Source: Paenibacillus sp. FSL H8-0537
GTDB lineage: Bacteria > Bacillota > Bacilli > Paenibacillales > Paenibacillaceae
Assembly (NCBI RefSeq): GCF_038051995.1
Contig: NZ_CP150290.1
Coordinates: 6,290,001-6,354,000, forward strand
Reading direction: 5' to 3'
DNA: 64,000 nt
A model generated the notes under the pieces. That model had not been told where the DNA came from and made no database searches. It saw nothing but the letters and a program-made list of their open reading frames with translations. Positions 51,916 to 60,108 of the stretch are shown piece by piece; within the stretch, counting starts at the first letter, position 1, and each line of letters begins with the position of its first letter. Made by a program: the position numbers and the translations under genes.

Positions 51916-51944
51916 ATTATAATCTTGATTGATTATAGCATCAA
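51916..51944 (-). promoter_or_regulatory. Sigma-A promoter of gltX
   Basis: Minus strand TTGATG (51944-51939), 17 bases, TATAAT (51921-51916). Transcription would start near 51909, giving about 385 bases of leader. The rest of 51945-52173 shows no supportable gene; a 76-codon minus frame at 51992-52222 resembles no family and runs into the R1 repeat. Confidence 0.75.
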
Positions 51945-52173
51945 ATATGAGCAGGAGCCTGCGTATCGAAAGTCAGCTTCATGAATAGGCTTTAGGCGGA
52001 CACAGCTGCCGCTATTACAGCCGAAACACGGGTTATGGCAGAGGACGCGGACTCAGAAGACGCTAATGTGCTTCCGATCGTTATTTTGACGGGAAAATCA
52101 AGGACATAACGGATTTCCTGTCCGCCCAAGACCTCAAATCCTCTCAAAAGCCAGAATAACGGAACCTCCGTCC

Positions 52174-52314
52174 TCAAGGTGAAACGGCTCTCGCTGTCAT
52201 TTTGCGGCGTGGCGCGTTTCATTCCGAGAAATATAGAGAAAGTATGGCGAAATCATATACTTTCCTGTATTTCAAGCGTAACGGCTGTCGCCAGCCTCTG
52301 AAGGCAAAGCTACC
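52174..52314 (+). repeat. R1 composite hairpin repeat (A-B-A')
   Basis: A module (52174-52222) with CAAGGTGAAACGGCT and GGCGCGTTTC; B module (52228-52273) with arms GAAATATAGAGAAAGTATG and CATATACTTTCCTGTATTTC; A' module (52274-52314) with GCGTAACGGCTGTCGCC and AAGGCAAAGCTACC. It lies downstream of ispF, which is on the opposite strand. Confidence 0.85.
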
Positions 52315-52414
52315 TATGCATGAGTATCCGGATTCTAGTTTGCATACACACCCTAGATAAACCAACAACGTGAAGAAGTCTTTTTCCCATCCCAGCGCCC
52401 AAAAATTACTGCGA

Positions 52415-52897
52415 TTATATCACATCTTTAATCAAGCAAACAACGGATTGCGCCGCGATTCCTTCGCCGCGCCCAGTGAAGCCGAGCTGCTCCGTCGTCG
52501 TTGCCTTCACATTCACCTGGGACACATCCGCCTCCAAGGCTTCTGCGATAATTTCCGCCATCTGCGGAATATATGGCAGCATCTTGGGACGCTGTGCAAT
52601 TATCGTCGAGTCAATATTGCCGAGCTTATAGCCGCGCTCCTTGACGAGTCCCCAAATATGTACAAGCAGCTTCAAGCTGTCAGCATCCTTGAACTCAGGG
52701 TCCGTATCGGGAAAATGCTTCCCAATATCGCCAAGCGCCAATGCGCCCAATATCGCATCGCTAATCGCATGCAGCAGCACGTCAGCATCGGAATGCCCTA
52801 GCAGCCCTTTTTCATATGGAATAGTTACACCGCCGATAATGCACGGCCTGCCTTCTACCAGTTGGTGAACGTCAAAGCCTTGTCCTACACGAATCAT
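52415..52897 (-). CDS. ispF: 2-C-methyl-D-erythritol 2,4-cyclodiphosphate synthase
   Basis: A 160-residue Isp[20 protein letters not shown] and [22 protein letters not shown] carry the metal-binding Asp and His residues; [18 protein letters not shown] ends it. It makes the cyclic intermediate of the MEP isoprenoid pathway. ATG 52897 lies 2 bases after the ispD stop; the longer frame overlaps ispD. Confidence 0.97.
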   Translation of the reverse strand: MIRVGQGFDVHQLVEGRPCIIGGVTIPYEKGLLGHSDADVLLHAISDAILGALALGDIGKHFPDTDPEFKDADSLKLLVHIWGLVKERGYKLGNIDSTIIAQRPKMLPYIPQMAEIIAEALEADVSQVNVKATTTEQLGFTGRGEGIAAQSVVCLIKDVI

Positions 52898-52899
52898 AG

Positions 52900-53604
52900 T
52901 CAGCCTTCCCCTCTCTCCCGCTTCGCGAGCAAAAACTCCGCCCATGGCAAATCCTCAGGCGTCGTAATTTTTATATTTGTATAATCGCCTTCCGCTACGG
53001 CAACCGGTACACCCATTCGCTCGACAACCATCGCGTCGTCCGTCCCCAGAAACCCCTCTTCTTGGGCCTGCTCATGCGCACGCACAAGCAGTTCACGACG
53101 AAAAGCCTGCGGCGTTTGAATCGCCCACAAGCTTCGGCGGTCAGGCGTCGAAACGATCAAGCCGTTATCGCCCACCTGTTTAATCGTATCCTTCACAGGC
53201 ACGGCCAGCACGGCTGCACCCACACGCTCCGCCACGGAGCAGCAGGTGCCGACCGCAGCTGCCGTCACTAGCGGCCGCACGCCATCATGCACCATGACCC
53301 ACTCTATAGCAGGCGAAAGCGCCTGAATGCCGCTGTAAACCGAATGCTGCCTTTCGCTGCCGCCTGCGACAACCGCCTTCACCTTGGCGATGCCATAGCG
53401 GCTGACCAGCTCTTCTACTCGCCCCACATCATCAGCGCCGACAACGACGATTATTTCTACAAGGTTATCGAGCGAAGCGAACAGCTCAAGCGTATGTACA
53501 ACAATCGGCTTGCCCTGCATTTCCAGGTACTGCTTGCTTTCTTTTGTCCCCATTCGCGAACCGCGTCCTGCCGCGACGACGACAACTCCCCATTTTGCCC
53601 CCAT
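52900..53604 (-). CDS. ispD: 2-C-methyl-D-erythritol 4-phosphate cytidylyltransferase
   Basis: A 234-residue nucleotidyltransferase: [28 protein letters not shown] (CTP-binding loop), [11 protein letters not shown] and [14 protein letters not shown]. It makes CDP-methylerythritol in the MEP pathway, two steps before ispF. It is followed closely by ispF; yacL precedes it. Confidence 0.97.
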   Translation of the reverse strand: MGAKWGVVVVAAGRGSRMGTKESKQYLEMQGKPIVVHTLELFASLDNLVEIIVVVGADDVGRVEELVSRYGIAKVKAVVAGGSERQHSVYSGIQALSPAIEWVMVHDGVRPLVTAAAVGTCCSVAERVGAAVLAVPVKDTIKQVGDNGLIVSTPDRRSLWAIQTPQAFRRELLVRAHEQAQEEGFLGTDDAMVVERMGVPVAVAEGDYTNIKITTPEDLPWAEFLLAKRERGEG

Positions 53605-53660
53605 GTCGTATTCCCCTCAAATCTCTGTGCCGGTATTGTATCCCCTCTATCATACCTTTT

Positions 53661-54758
53661 TTACTGTGCTTTTTCCAACAGCTTCGGCTTGGCGAAAATC
53701 ATCCGTCCCGCAGACGTTTGCAGCACGCTCGTTACAAGCACTTCCATCGTCGTGCCGATGTATTCGCGTCCACCCTCCACAACGATCATCGTGCCATCAT
53801 CGAGATAAGCGACACCTTGTCCATGCTCCTTGCCGTCTTTAATGACCTGCACAATAATTTCTTCACCTGGCAAAACTACGGGCTTCACGGCATTCGCCAA
53901 ATCATTAATGTTCAAGACGGACACACCTTGCAGCTCGCACACCTTGTTCAGGTTAAAATCATTCGTCACCACTTTGCCATGCAGTGCCTTAGCCAGCTTC
54001 ACCAGCTTGCTGTCCACCTCGCTGATTTCCTCAAAATCTCCTTCATAGATAAGCACACGCACATCAAGCTCTTTCTGGATTTTGTTCAAAATATCCAGCC
54101 CCCGGCGGCCGCGGTTGCGCTTGAGCAAGTCCGAAGAATCGGCAATATGCTGCAGCTCCTCCAGCACGAATTCGGGAATGACCAGCGTTCCCTCGATAAA
54201 GCCGGTTTTGCAAATGTCGGCGATCCGCCCATCAATAATAACGCTCGTATCCAAAATCTTATGCTCCTCGAAGCCGCTCGTCTCATCAATTGCGGGAGCC
54301 GCTTTGCGCTGGTTCCACAACTCAATGAGCTTTTCTGTCAGCTCATCCCGCTTGTTCCAGGAAATCCGCACGCCCAGATAGCCAAAGAACAGTGCCATAA
54401 TGGCCGGCAGCATCACACCTATGCCTCCAATGTCCGACACCGCCGGATACAGCAGCACCGACAGCAGCAGCCCTACGAACAATCCTGCTGCACCAGCAAG
54501 CAAATCCTTGACCGGCATGGCCGAAGTCTGCTCAGCCCCACGCTGCATTAAACGAATGAGCGGATTTGCTGCCAAGGTCGCGAGAATGACCCCGCACAAT
54601 GCGCCGATTCCGACATTCATGTAATAAGTGCCGGAATGCTCAAGCATCCCAATAGATGGCTCAGCCCATAATCCCGATAAACTGGTCATGCTGTGAAGCT
54701 CGCGTCCTGCCATTGCACCTAACATTATTCCAATTAATTGAATGATACGTCTTACCAT
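53661..54758 (-). CDS. yacL: PIN/TRAM-domain membrane protein YacL
   Basis: About 365 residues: four N-terminal membrane helices, a PIN nuclease domain with [28 protein letters not shown] and RGRRGLDIL, and a C-terminal TRAM domain ([32 protein letters not shown]). An RNA-related role is inferred from the domains. ATG 54758 fits the GGAGGTGG site better than ATG 54764 two codons earlier. It keeps the radA-disA-yacL-ispD neighbourhood, although pssA and a small gene intervene. Confidence 0.93.
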   Translation of the reverse strand: MVRRIIQLIGIMLGAMAGRELHSMTSLSGLWAEPSIGMLEHSGTYYMNVGIGALCGVILATLAANPLIRLMQRGAEQTSAMPVKDLLAGAAGLFVGLLLSVLLYPAVSDIGGIGVMLPAIMALFFGYLGVRISWNKRDELTEKLIELWNQRKAAPAIDETSGFEEHKILDTSVIIDGRIADICKTGFIEGTLVIPEFVLEELQHIADSSDLLKRNRGRRGLDILNKIQKELDVRVLIYEGDFEEISEVDSKLVKLAKALHGKVVTNDFNLNKVCELQGVSVLNINDLANAVKPVVLPGEEIIVQVIKDGKEHGQGVAYLDDGTMIVVEGGREYIGTTMEVLVTSVLQTSAGRMIFAKPKLLEKAQ

Positions 54759-54831
54759 ATTCATCCACCTCCATTACAATTATGTTCCAATTGGGAACAC
54801 TCTAACCGTCAAAGGTGAATGATTTTTCATT

Positions 54832-54860
54832 TTGAAATGCGGACCAAGTAAGCTTATAAT
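54832..54860 (+). promoter_or_regulatory. Sigma-A promoter of the 131-codon gene
   Basis: TTGAAA (54832-54837), 17 bases, TATAAT (54855-54860), about 48 bases before the ATG. A near-palindrome GTTCCAATTGGGAAC at 54784-54798 lies in the divergent region shared with yacL and could be an operator. Confidence 0.8.
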
Positions 54861-54907
54861 GGAAACAAGATCAGAAGTTGCTAAAGTTGATGAAAGAGGT
54901 GTAACCG

Positions 54908-55303
54908 ATGAGCGCACCAACATTGGATCAATTTCAACAGCAAGTATCCGAGTTACTGCTAAGGCATCGGAGCCTGCTGGATGTAATGTCAAAGTTTGGG
55001 CAGGCTGGAACGTCCGTCAATCGTGCGGTAACGAAAGCTGTGACCGACTGCGGCTGCATTGAGCTTGCGGCCCGCAAGCAGCACTATTCCGATGAACCGA
55101 ACCTGAAGAGCGCGAAAGAAACACTGCAAAGCCACCTTTCTGGCGAGCTATGCGAGCACTGCCGCGATGTGCTTAAGGCCGATCTTGGACGCAACCTGTT
55201 CTACATGACCGCGATGTGCAATCTGCTGAATATCCAGCTGGATGAAGTCATCGCTGATGAGTATGACAAATGCTCAACGCTTGGCCTATTTAATTTAACG
55301 TAA
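54908..55303 (+). CDS. Conserved protein of unknown function with Cys motifs
   Basis: A 131-residue soluble, mostly helical protein. It has a CGC motif (TDCGCIEL, about residue 48) and a CEHC motif (about residue 82), suggesting a metal or redox site, then GRNLFYMTAMCNLLNIQLDEV and an end KCSTLGLFNLT. I recall similar proteins in Paenibacillaceae, sometimes labelled DUF1573, but I cannot assign a function. GAGGTGTAACCG precedes the ATG and a strong promoter precedes that. It is the only + gene in this half of the window and is followed by an R1 repeat and a strong hairpin. Confidence 0.85.
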   Translation: MSAPTLDQFQQQVSELLLRHRSLLDVMSKFGQAGTSVNRAVTKAVTDCGCIELAARKQHYSDEPNLKSAKETLQSHLSGELCEHCRDVLKADLGRNLFYMTAMCNLLNIQLDEVIADEYDKCSTLGLFNLT

Positions 55304-55352
55304 AGCGAATGCCTGCAAGGCCATTGCTACCTCCACATAATGATGCAAGTTG

Positions 55353-55497
55353 CCAAGCGTAAACGGCTGTTGCTATCCTTTGGCGGCTAAGCTACCGTTT
55401 CGCGTAGAAATATAGAGAAAGTATGGCAAAATCATATACTTTCCTATATTTCAAGGTGAAATGGCTGTCGCCATCCTTTGGCGACACAGCCCATTTC
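55353..55497 (+). repeat. R1 composite hairpin repeat (A-B-A'), best-preserved copy
   Basis: A module (55353-55404): GCGTAAACGGCTGTTGC ... GGCGGCTAAGCTACCGTTTCG. B module (55407-55452): arms GAAATATAGAGAAAGTATG / CATATACTTTCCTATATTTC. A' module (55453-55497): GGTGAAATGGCTGTCGCC ... GGCGACACAGCCCATTTC. Both A modules form nested hairpins. It lies just after the 131-codon gene. Confidence 0.9.
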
Positions 55498-55505
55498 AAC
55501 AACAA

Positions 55506-55552
55506 AACAAGCTGTAAACCACGCTTACATGGTTTACAGCTTGTTTGTTGTT
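55506..55552. terminator. 16-bp hairpin terminator between the 131-codon gene and pssA
   Basis: Arms AACAAGCTGTAAACCA (55506-55521) and TGGTTTACAGCTTGTT (55530-55545) pair perfectly around CGCTTACA. TTGTTGTTTCC on + and TTGTTGTT on - follow, so it may serve both convergent genes. Confidence 0.75.
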
Positions 55553-55590
55553 TCCTGTTTATTGATAAATGCTTCTGCGCTAGCTGCACA

Positions 55591-56337
55591 CTAGGCAATC
55601 GTCTCCGATTGCACCTGCTCCTCGCTTAGCTCCGCATGCTTGTTTTTACGTCTGCGCGGTTTAATGCGCCGATCAACGTTTTTTTTTAAGCCCCACAGCG
55701 CGTATAGCAGAAGAGGGATGAAAATCAGCTTCGACAAATATTGATTGAACCAAATACCGATAACGAGCGAAAACACGACGATAATCGGCACGACCCAAAT
55801 CGCGCTCTTCGGAATGCCAAACTTCTTGAAATTCGGGTAACGAACCGTGCTCACCATAAGAATGGAAAGAGCAAGCGTGCTGATTAACAGCACAATAACC
55901 GAAATATCATTTTTGAATAGAGCTAGCGTTGCCAAAACACCACCAGCTGCTGGGATCGGCAGCCCGATGAAATAACCGCTTGGCGTCTTCGTTACAACAT
56001 TAAATCTAGCCAGCCGCAAAGCCCCGCAAATCGGGAATAACGCGGTAATTATCCAAGCCACTGCTGTATTTAAATCCTGAAAAGCGACTACATACATAAT
56101 GAACGCCGGAGCTACTCCGAAGGAAATAACATCGGATAACGAATCGAGCTCCTTGCCAAATTCGCTCTGTGCATTAAGCGCACGTGCCACTCTGCCATCT
56201 ACGCCATCAAGCAGCATTGCGATAATAACCATCATCGCTGCAATTTCAGGTTTCTCATTAAACACCATAATAATGGCGATTACGCCAAGAAACAAATTCC
56301 CCACCGTGAAAAGGCTCGGTATTGACTTTATAATCAT
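55591..56337 (-). CDS. pssA: CDP-diacylglycerol-serine O-phosphatidyltransferase
   Basis: A 248-residue membrane enzyme. The CDP-alcohol phosphotransferase motif is intact (DGVDGRVARALNAQSEFGKELDSLSD: D-G-x2-A-R, G, D-x3-D). About seven helices; basic C-terminus. It makes phosphatidylserine, precursor of phosphatidylethanolamine. ATG 56337 has AGAGGTGG upstream; the frame opens to 56403. It lies 87 bases after disA. Confidence 0.95.
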   Translation of the reverse strand: MIIKSIPSLFTVGNLFLGVIAIIMVFNEKPEIAAMMVIIAMLLDGVDGRVARALNAQSEFGKELDSLSDVISFGVAPAFIMYVVAFQDLNTAVAWIITALFPICGALRLARFNVVTKTPSGYFIGLPIPAAGGVLATLALFKNDISVIVLLISTLALSILMVSTVRYPNFKKFGIPKSAIWVVPIIVVFSLVIGIWFNQYLSKLIFIPLLLYALWGLKKNVDRRIKPRRRKNKHAELSEEQVQSETIA

Positions 56338-56424
56338 CTGTTCCACCTCTTCTCTACTATGCCCTAAGACCAAACACAAATGTATGATGATCGGGCCGTT
56401 CACATTCCATCAATTGTATGGGAT

Positions 56425-57504
56425 TTAGATTTGCCTGTCAATGAACATTTGATCCTGGATCCGTTTCAAACCTTCCTTGATTGCCCTCGCCCGGACTTCC
56501 CCAATTCCGTCAACATCATCCAGTTCACCGATTGTCGCCATCATAATATGCGGCAGTCTTGCGAAGCGCTCGACCAGATTATTCATAATAATGAGCGGCA
56601 AGCGCGGGATTTTGTTCAACAGACGATAGCCCCTCGGTGAAATGGATTCTTCCGCCATAGACGCGGTATGCGGATAGCCTAGAAGGCGGATAAATGGCGA
56701 AGCATCGAGCAGCTCATCCGAGCTTAGTTTTTTCATCGCCAGCCGGATTTCCCGTATTTTCTCATCTGAATTGTCTTTTGCATAATCCTTCAGCAAGTAC
56801 CAAGCATCCTCATCCACACCATCGACCAGTTCTTCCAGCTGCATGGCAATGAGGCGTCCTTCCGTTCCCAGCTCGGTCACATAACGCTTAATTTCCATTT
56901 TGACGCGCAGCACCATTTCTACACGCTGCACAACATGAGCAACCTCCTGCAGGGTGACCAACTCTTCGAACTCAAGTACGGACAAATTTTTAAACGATTG
57001 GCCCAGCACCGCCTTATATTTCTCCAGCGTCTGAATCGCCTGATTCGCTTTGGTCAAAATGTTGCCCATTTCCTTGAGAGCATACCGCAAATTGCCTTGA
57101 TACAGCGTAATAATATTTCGGCGCTGCGAAATGGATACGACGAGCTTGCCCGTCTGCTTGCCTACCCGCTCCGCAGTACGGTGGCGGATTCCCGTCTCAA
57201 TTGACGGAATGGAGCTGTTCGGAATAAGCTGCGTGTTGGCATACAGAATCCGCCGCATATCCTCGCTCAAAATAATCGCACCATCCATCTTCGCAAGCTC
57301 ATACAAATAGTTAGGCGAGAAGTCGCAATTGATGGAAAAACCTCCATCTACAACTTCCATCACCTCAGGACTGTATCCGACAACGATTAATGCCCCAGTC
57401 TTCGCCCGCAGCACGTTCTCTAAGCCGTCACGGAACGGGGTACCGGGCGCGACTAGCTGCAAAAGCTGGTTCATCGTTTCTAGCTGGCTCTGTTCCTTCA
57501 TCAT
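56425..57504 (-). CDS. disA: DNA integrity scanning diadenylate cyclase DisA
   Basis: A 359-residue DisA: the DAC domain has the [11 protein letters not shown] (DGA) and GIRHRTAER (RHR) motifs, followed by a helical spine and a C-terminal helix-hairpin-helix DNA-binding domain ([22 protein letters not shown]). It makes c-di-AMP and checks DNA before sporulation. It lies 7 bases after radA. Confidence 0.97.
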   Translation of the reverse strand: MMKEQSQLETMNQLLQLVAPGTPFRDGLENVLRAKTGALIVVGYSPEVMEVVDGGFSINCDFSPNYLYELAKMDGAIILSEDMRRILYANTQLIPNSSIPSIETGIRHRTAERVGKQTGKLVVSISQRRNIITLYQGNLRYALKEMGNILTKANQAIQTLEKYKAVLGQSFKNLSVLEFEELVTLQEVAHVVQRVEMVLRVKMEIKRYVTELGTEGRLIAMQLEELVDGVDEDAWYLLKDYAKDNSDEKIREIRLAMKKLSSDELLDASPFIRLLGYPHTASMAEESISPRGYRLLNKIPRLPLIIMNNLVERFARLPHIMMATIGELDDVDGIGEVRARAIKEGLKRIQDQMFIDRQI

Positions 57505-57511
57505 CTTCCCC

Positions 57512-58879
57512 CTATCCTAGTGCTGCCGAGAGCGCTTCCGCTACGGTGTTTACACCAATGATCTCAATAGATGCCGGCGGCTTCCAGCCCTTCAAGCTTC
57601 TCTCCGGCATAATAACGCGTTTGAAGCCCAGCTTCTCGGCTTCCTTTACCCGCTGCTCAGCACGCGAAACAGCACGCACCTCGCCTGTCAGACCAACTTC
57701 TCCGAACACAACGTCGTAAGGTCTCGTTGGCGCATCCCGAAAGCTGGAAGCGAGACATACCGCTGCTGCTAAATCAACGGCTGGCTCATCCAGCTTAATG
57801 CCGCCTGCTACATTCAAATAAGCATCCTGCGTCTGAAGAAACATGCCGTTTCGCTTCTCAAGCACAGCAATGATCAACGCCATGCGATGATGGTCAAGCC
57901 CAGCTGTCATGCGCCTCGGCGATGGGAAATTCGTCGTCGCCACCAGCGCCTGCAATTCCACCAATACAGGACGGGTTCCCTCCATGCTCGCAACAACAAT
58001 AGAACCTGCTACGCCAAGCGGACGCTCAGATAAAAACAACTCAGAAGGATTCAGCACCTCACGCAAGCCTTCCTCGCCCATCTCGAAAATTCCGATCTCA
58101 TTCGTTGACCCGAACCGGTTTTTCACCGCGCGCAGCAGCCTGTAAGTGTGATGACGCTCACCTTCAAAATACAGCACGCAATCGACCATATGCTCCAGCA
58201 TCCGCGGCCCGGCAATGGCGCCTTCCTTCGTCACATGCCCGACCAGCACCGTTGCGATCCCTTTGATTTTGGCGACTCGCATGAAATGCGCTGTGCATTC
58301 CCGAACCTGGGATACGCTGCCCGGCGCTGATTGAACACCCGGATCATAAACCGTCTGGATGGAGTCAATAACGAGAAAATCGGGGTCCACCGATTCAATC
58401 GCCTCGTTAATATGATCCATGTTCGTTTCGCAAAGCACATACAAGGATTCCGTCAGCGCACCAAGCCGATCCGCTCTTAGCCTCGTTTGCCGCACCGATT
58501 CCTCACCCGAAATATAGAGAACCTTCAATCCCTTCGTTGCCAGTGCATGCGAGGTTTGCAGCAGCAGCGTGGATTTTCCGATACCGGGATCTCCCCCTAC
58601 CAGCAAAAGGGAACCCGGCACAACGCCTCCGCCAAGTACGCGGTTGAGCTCCTTCAAGCTCGTTTCAATGCGCGGTTCCTTCCCACTCTCTATATGTATG
58701 ATCGATTGTGGCTTTTCTTTCGTTTGCGCAACACGCAAACCGACTCCCTGCGTCTTGACAACGGTTTCCTTCTCTTCAATCATGGAATTCCATGACTGGC
58801 ACCCGGGGCATTTGCCCATCCACTTTGGCGACTCTGTTCCACATTCATTGCATACGAATTTCGTTTTTATTTTTGCCAT
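57512..58879 (-). CDS. radA: DNA repair protein RadA
   Basis: A 455-residue RecA-like ATPase: N-terminal zinc finger (CNEC, CPGC), Walker [30 protein letters not shown] (RadA-specific) and a C-terminal Lon-protease-like domain. It helps process recombination intermediates. The radA-disA pair is conserved; here an ankyrin/IsdG-type pair separates radA from clpC. Confidence 0.97.
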   Translation of the reverse strand: MAKIKTKFVCNECGTESPKWMGKCPGCQSWNSMIEEKETVVKTQGVGLRVAQTKEKPQSIIHIESGKEPRIETSLKELNRVLGGGVVPGSLLLVGGDPGIGKSTLLLQTSHALATKGLKVLYISGEESVRQTRLRADRLGALTESLYVLCETNMDHINEAIESVDPDFLVIDSIQTVYDPGVQSAPGSVSQVRECTAHFMRVAKIKGIATVLVGHVTKEGAIAGPRMLEHMVDCVLYFEGERHHTYRLLRAVKNRFGSTNEIGIFEMGEEGLREVLNPSELFLSERPLGVAGSIVVASMEGTRPVLVELQALVATTNFPSPRRMTAGLDHHRMALIIAVLEKRNGMFLQTQDAYLNVAGGIKLDEPAVDLAAAVCLASSFRDAPTRPYDVVFGEVGLTGEVRAVSRAEQRVKEAEKLGFKRVIMPERSLKGWKPPASIEIIGVNTVAEALSAALG

Positions 58880-58964
58880 GTCCGGCTCCTTTTACTAAAA
58901 AACACTATCATTAAAAGTTTACCATTTAATGCGGATTGTATAAACCCCTACTTCCTTATACGCA

Positions 58965-59007
58965 AGAAAGTTCCCTGTCATCCATATGAGGAAGAAGGGA
59001 ACTTTCT
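58965..59007 (-). terminator. Hairpin after the IsdG-type gene
   Basis: AGAAAGTTCCCT (58965-58976) and AGGGAACTTTCT (58996-59007) make a 12-bp stem 28 bases after the stop. The minus-strand tail is only TTGCG, so termination strength is uncertain. Confidence 0.6.
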
Positions 59008-59035
59008 GAAAAAGACAACCTATATACGCTATCCC

Positions 59036-59386
59036 TTAAGCTTGAATAGCCGCTTGCCGCGCCACAATAACGCGGTGGGTTGAAAGCTGAGAACCGAGCA
59101 TAATGACTTCATTTTGCTGGCTGTGGCAGCCTTCGCCTGCCTTCTTTTGACGATGTGCATGGGCCTGACGGAAGGAGTCGCTGTTGACCCAGCCTTCAAA
59201 CGACGCTTTATTTTCCCATGTTGTGCCAACTCTCAGCTCATCATAGTCCACCAAGTTTTCCATAAGCAGCACTTCCATCCGGATAAAACCGGGAGAAAGC
59301 TCAATTCCCTTCGTATGCTGGAACCGCTCGGCTACGGCTTCCCCGTGCCCTTTTTTAACTTTAATGGTGTTCGTGACCACGATCAT
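59036..59386 (-). CDS. IsdG/HmoA-type heme-degrading monooxygenase
   Basis: A 116-residue ferredoxin-fold ABM-domain protein. The catalytic triad of IsdG-type heme oxygenases is present at matching positions: Asn6, Trp66 and His76. Such enzymes open heme to release iron. Fifteen bases after the ankyrin gene, with AGGAGGAGTACATC before ATG 59386. The Fur box upstream of the pair supports iron control. Family membership is strong; product and redox partner are unknown. Confidence 0.9.
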   Translation of the reverse strand: MIVVTNTIKVKKGHGEAVAERFQHTKGIELSPGFIRMEVLLMENLVDYDELRVGTTWENKASFEGWVNSDSFRQAHAHRQKKAGEGCHSQQNEVIMLGSQLSTHRVIVARQAAIQA

Positions 59387-59401
59387 GATGTACTCCTCCT
59401 A

Positions 59402-59827
59402 TCAAGCCTGAAGGCTTTCCAAATAAGCATAAACGCAGCGCGACTCCTCGCCACCCATCTTGGCATGAACGATGAGCGGAATACCATGCGAGCCAATGGC
59501 ATCTTTCGCCGAGGGGTCGTCACTTAAAATCGCATGAACCACTTCCAGCTTGCCTAACATCGCCGCAGCAAACAAATCAAGTCTTGCTCCACGCTCCAGC
59601 AAATACAGCGCGATATCCCTGCGCCCGACATGAGCGGCTGCGCCTAGCGCATTTTCCCAATCACCATCGCCCCAGTCACAGGCAGCGTGCAGCAGTTCCG
59701 GCTCTTCATTCAGCATTTGCTTTACCTTGTCAAAATCCATATGCGCTGCTCTAACGAACTGCTTGATATATTCATTTGATAAATATGACGCCTCTTCAGC
59801 CGTTATTCTGGCCGCATGCAAACCCAT
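59402..59827 (-). CDS. Small ankyrin-repeat protein
   Basis: A 141-residue protein with about three ankyrin-like repeats (ENALGAAAHVGRRDIALYLLERGARLDLFAAAMLGKLEVVHAILSDDP) after a helical N-terminus. No signal peptide. It is the first gene of the Fur-boxed unit with the IsdG-type gene. Function unknown; a protein-protein role in iron or heme handling is inferred only from context. Confidence 0.88.
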   Translation of the reverse strand: MGLHAARITAEEASYLSNEYIKQFVRAAHMDFDKVKQMLNEEPELLHAACDWGDGDWENALGAAAHVGRRDIALYLLERGARLDLFAAAMLGKLEVVHAILSDDPSAKDAIGSHGIPLIVHAKMGGEESRCVYAYLESLQA

Positions 59828-59923
59828 ACCCTATTACCGCCTTCCGTCATCTATTTACGTTCTTCGTCTTTTTATATGAAAGAGTTTATCGTTAAAGTAT
59901 CGCCTACTCTTTATAAGATACAC

Positions 59924-59947
59924 GATAATGATTCTCATTGTCAAATA
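59924..59947 (-). promoter_or_regulatory. Fur box over the promoter of the ankyrin/IsdG-type operon
   Basis: GATAATGATTCTCATTGTC (59924-59942) matches the 19-base Fur consensus at 17 positions. On the minus strand TTGACA (59945-59940) is followed after 18 bases by TATCTT, so the box lies over the spacer, the usual geometry for iron repression. Confidence 0.88.
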
Positions 59948-59977
59948 AAAAAAGAATAGAATCCATCTGCCGAGCAC

Positions 59978-60030
59978 ATAAAAAAGCTTCCAGAATCCGT
60001 CATGTTCACGGGTTCTGGAAGCTTTCTTTT
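59978..60030. terminator. Terminator after clpC
   Basis: AAAGCTTCCAGAATCCG and CGGGTTCTGGAAGCTTT form a long stem with minor mismatches; T-rich tails on both strands (TCTTTTG on +, TTTTATGTG on -). Confidence 0.88.
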
Positions 60031-60108
60031 GTTGTGCCAAGCTGCATAAATCTAGCTCACCGGTTGTGCTGATAAGCTGTGATCAGTTGTGCAGCATCCT
60101 CACTTTTT

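Noticed and set aside
51992..52222. A 76-codon minus-strand frame between gltX and ispF
   Set aside because: No ribosome site, no family resemblance, and its beginning lies in the R1 repeat.
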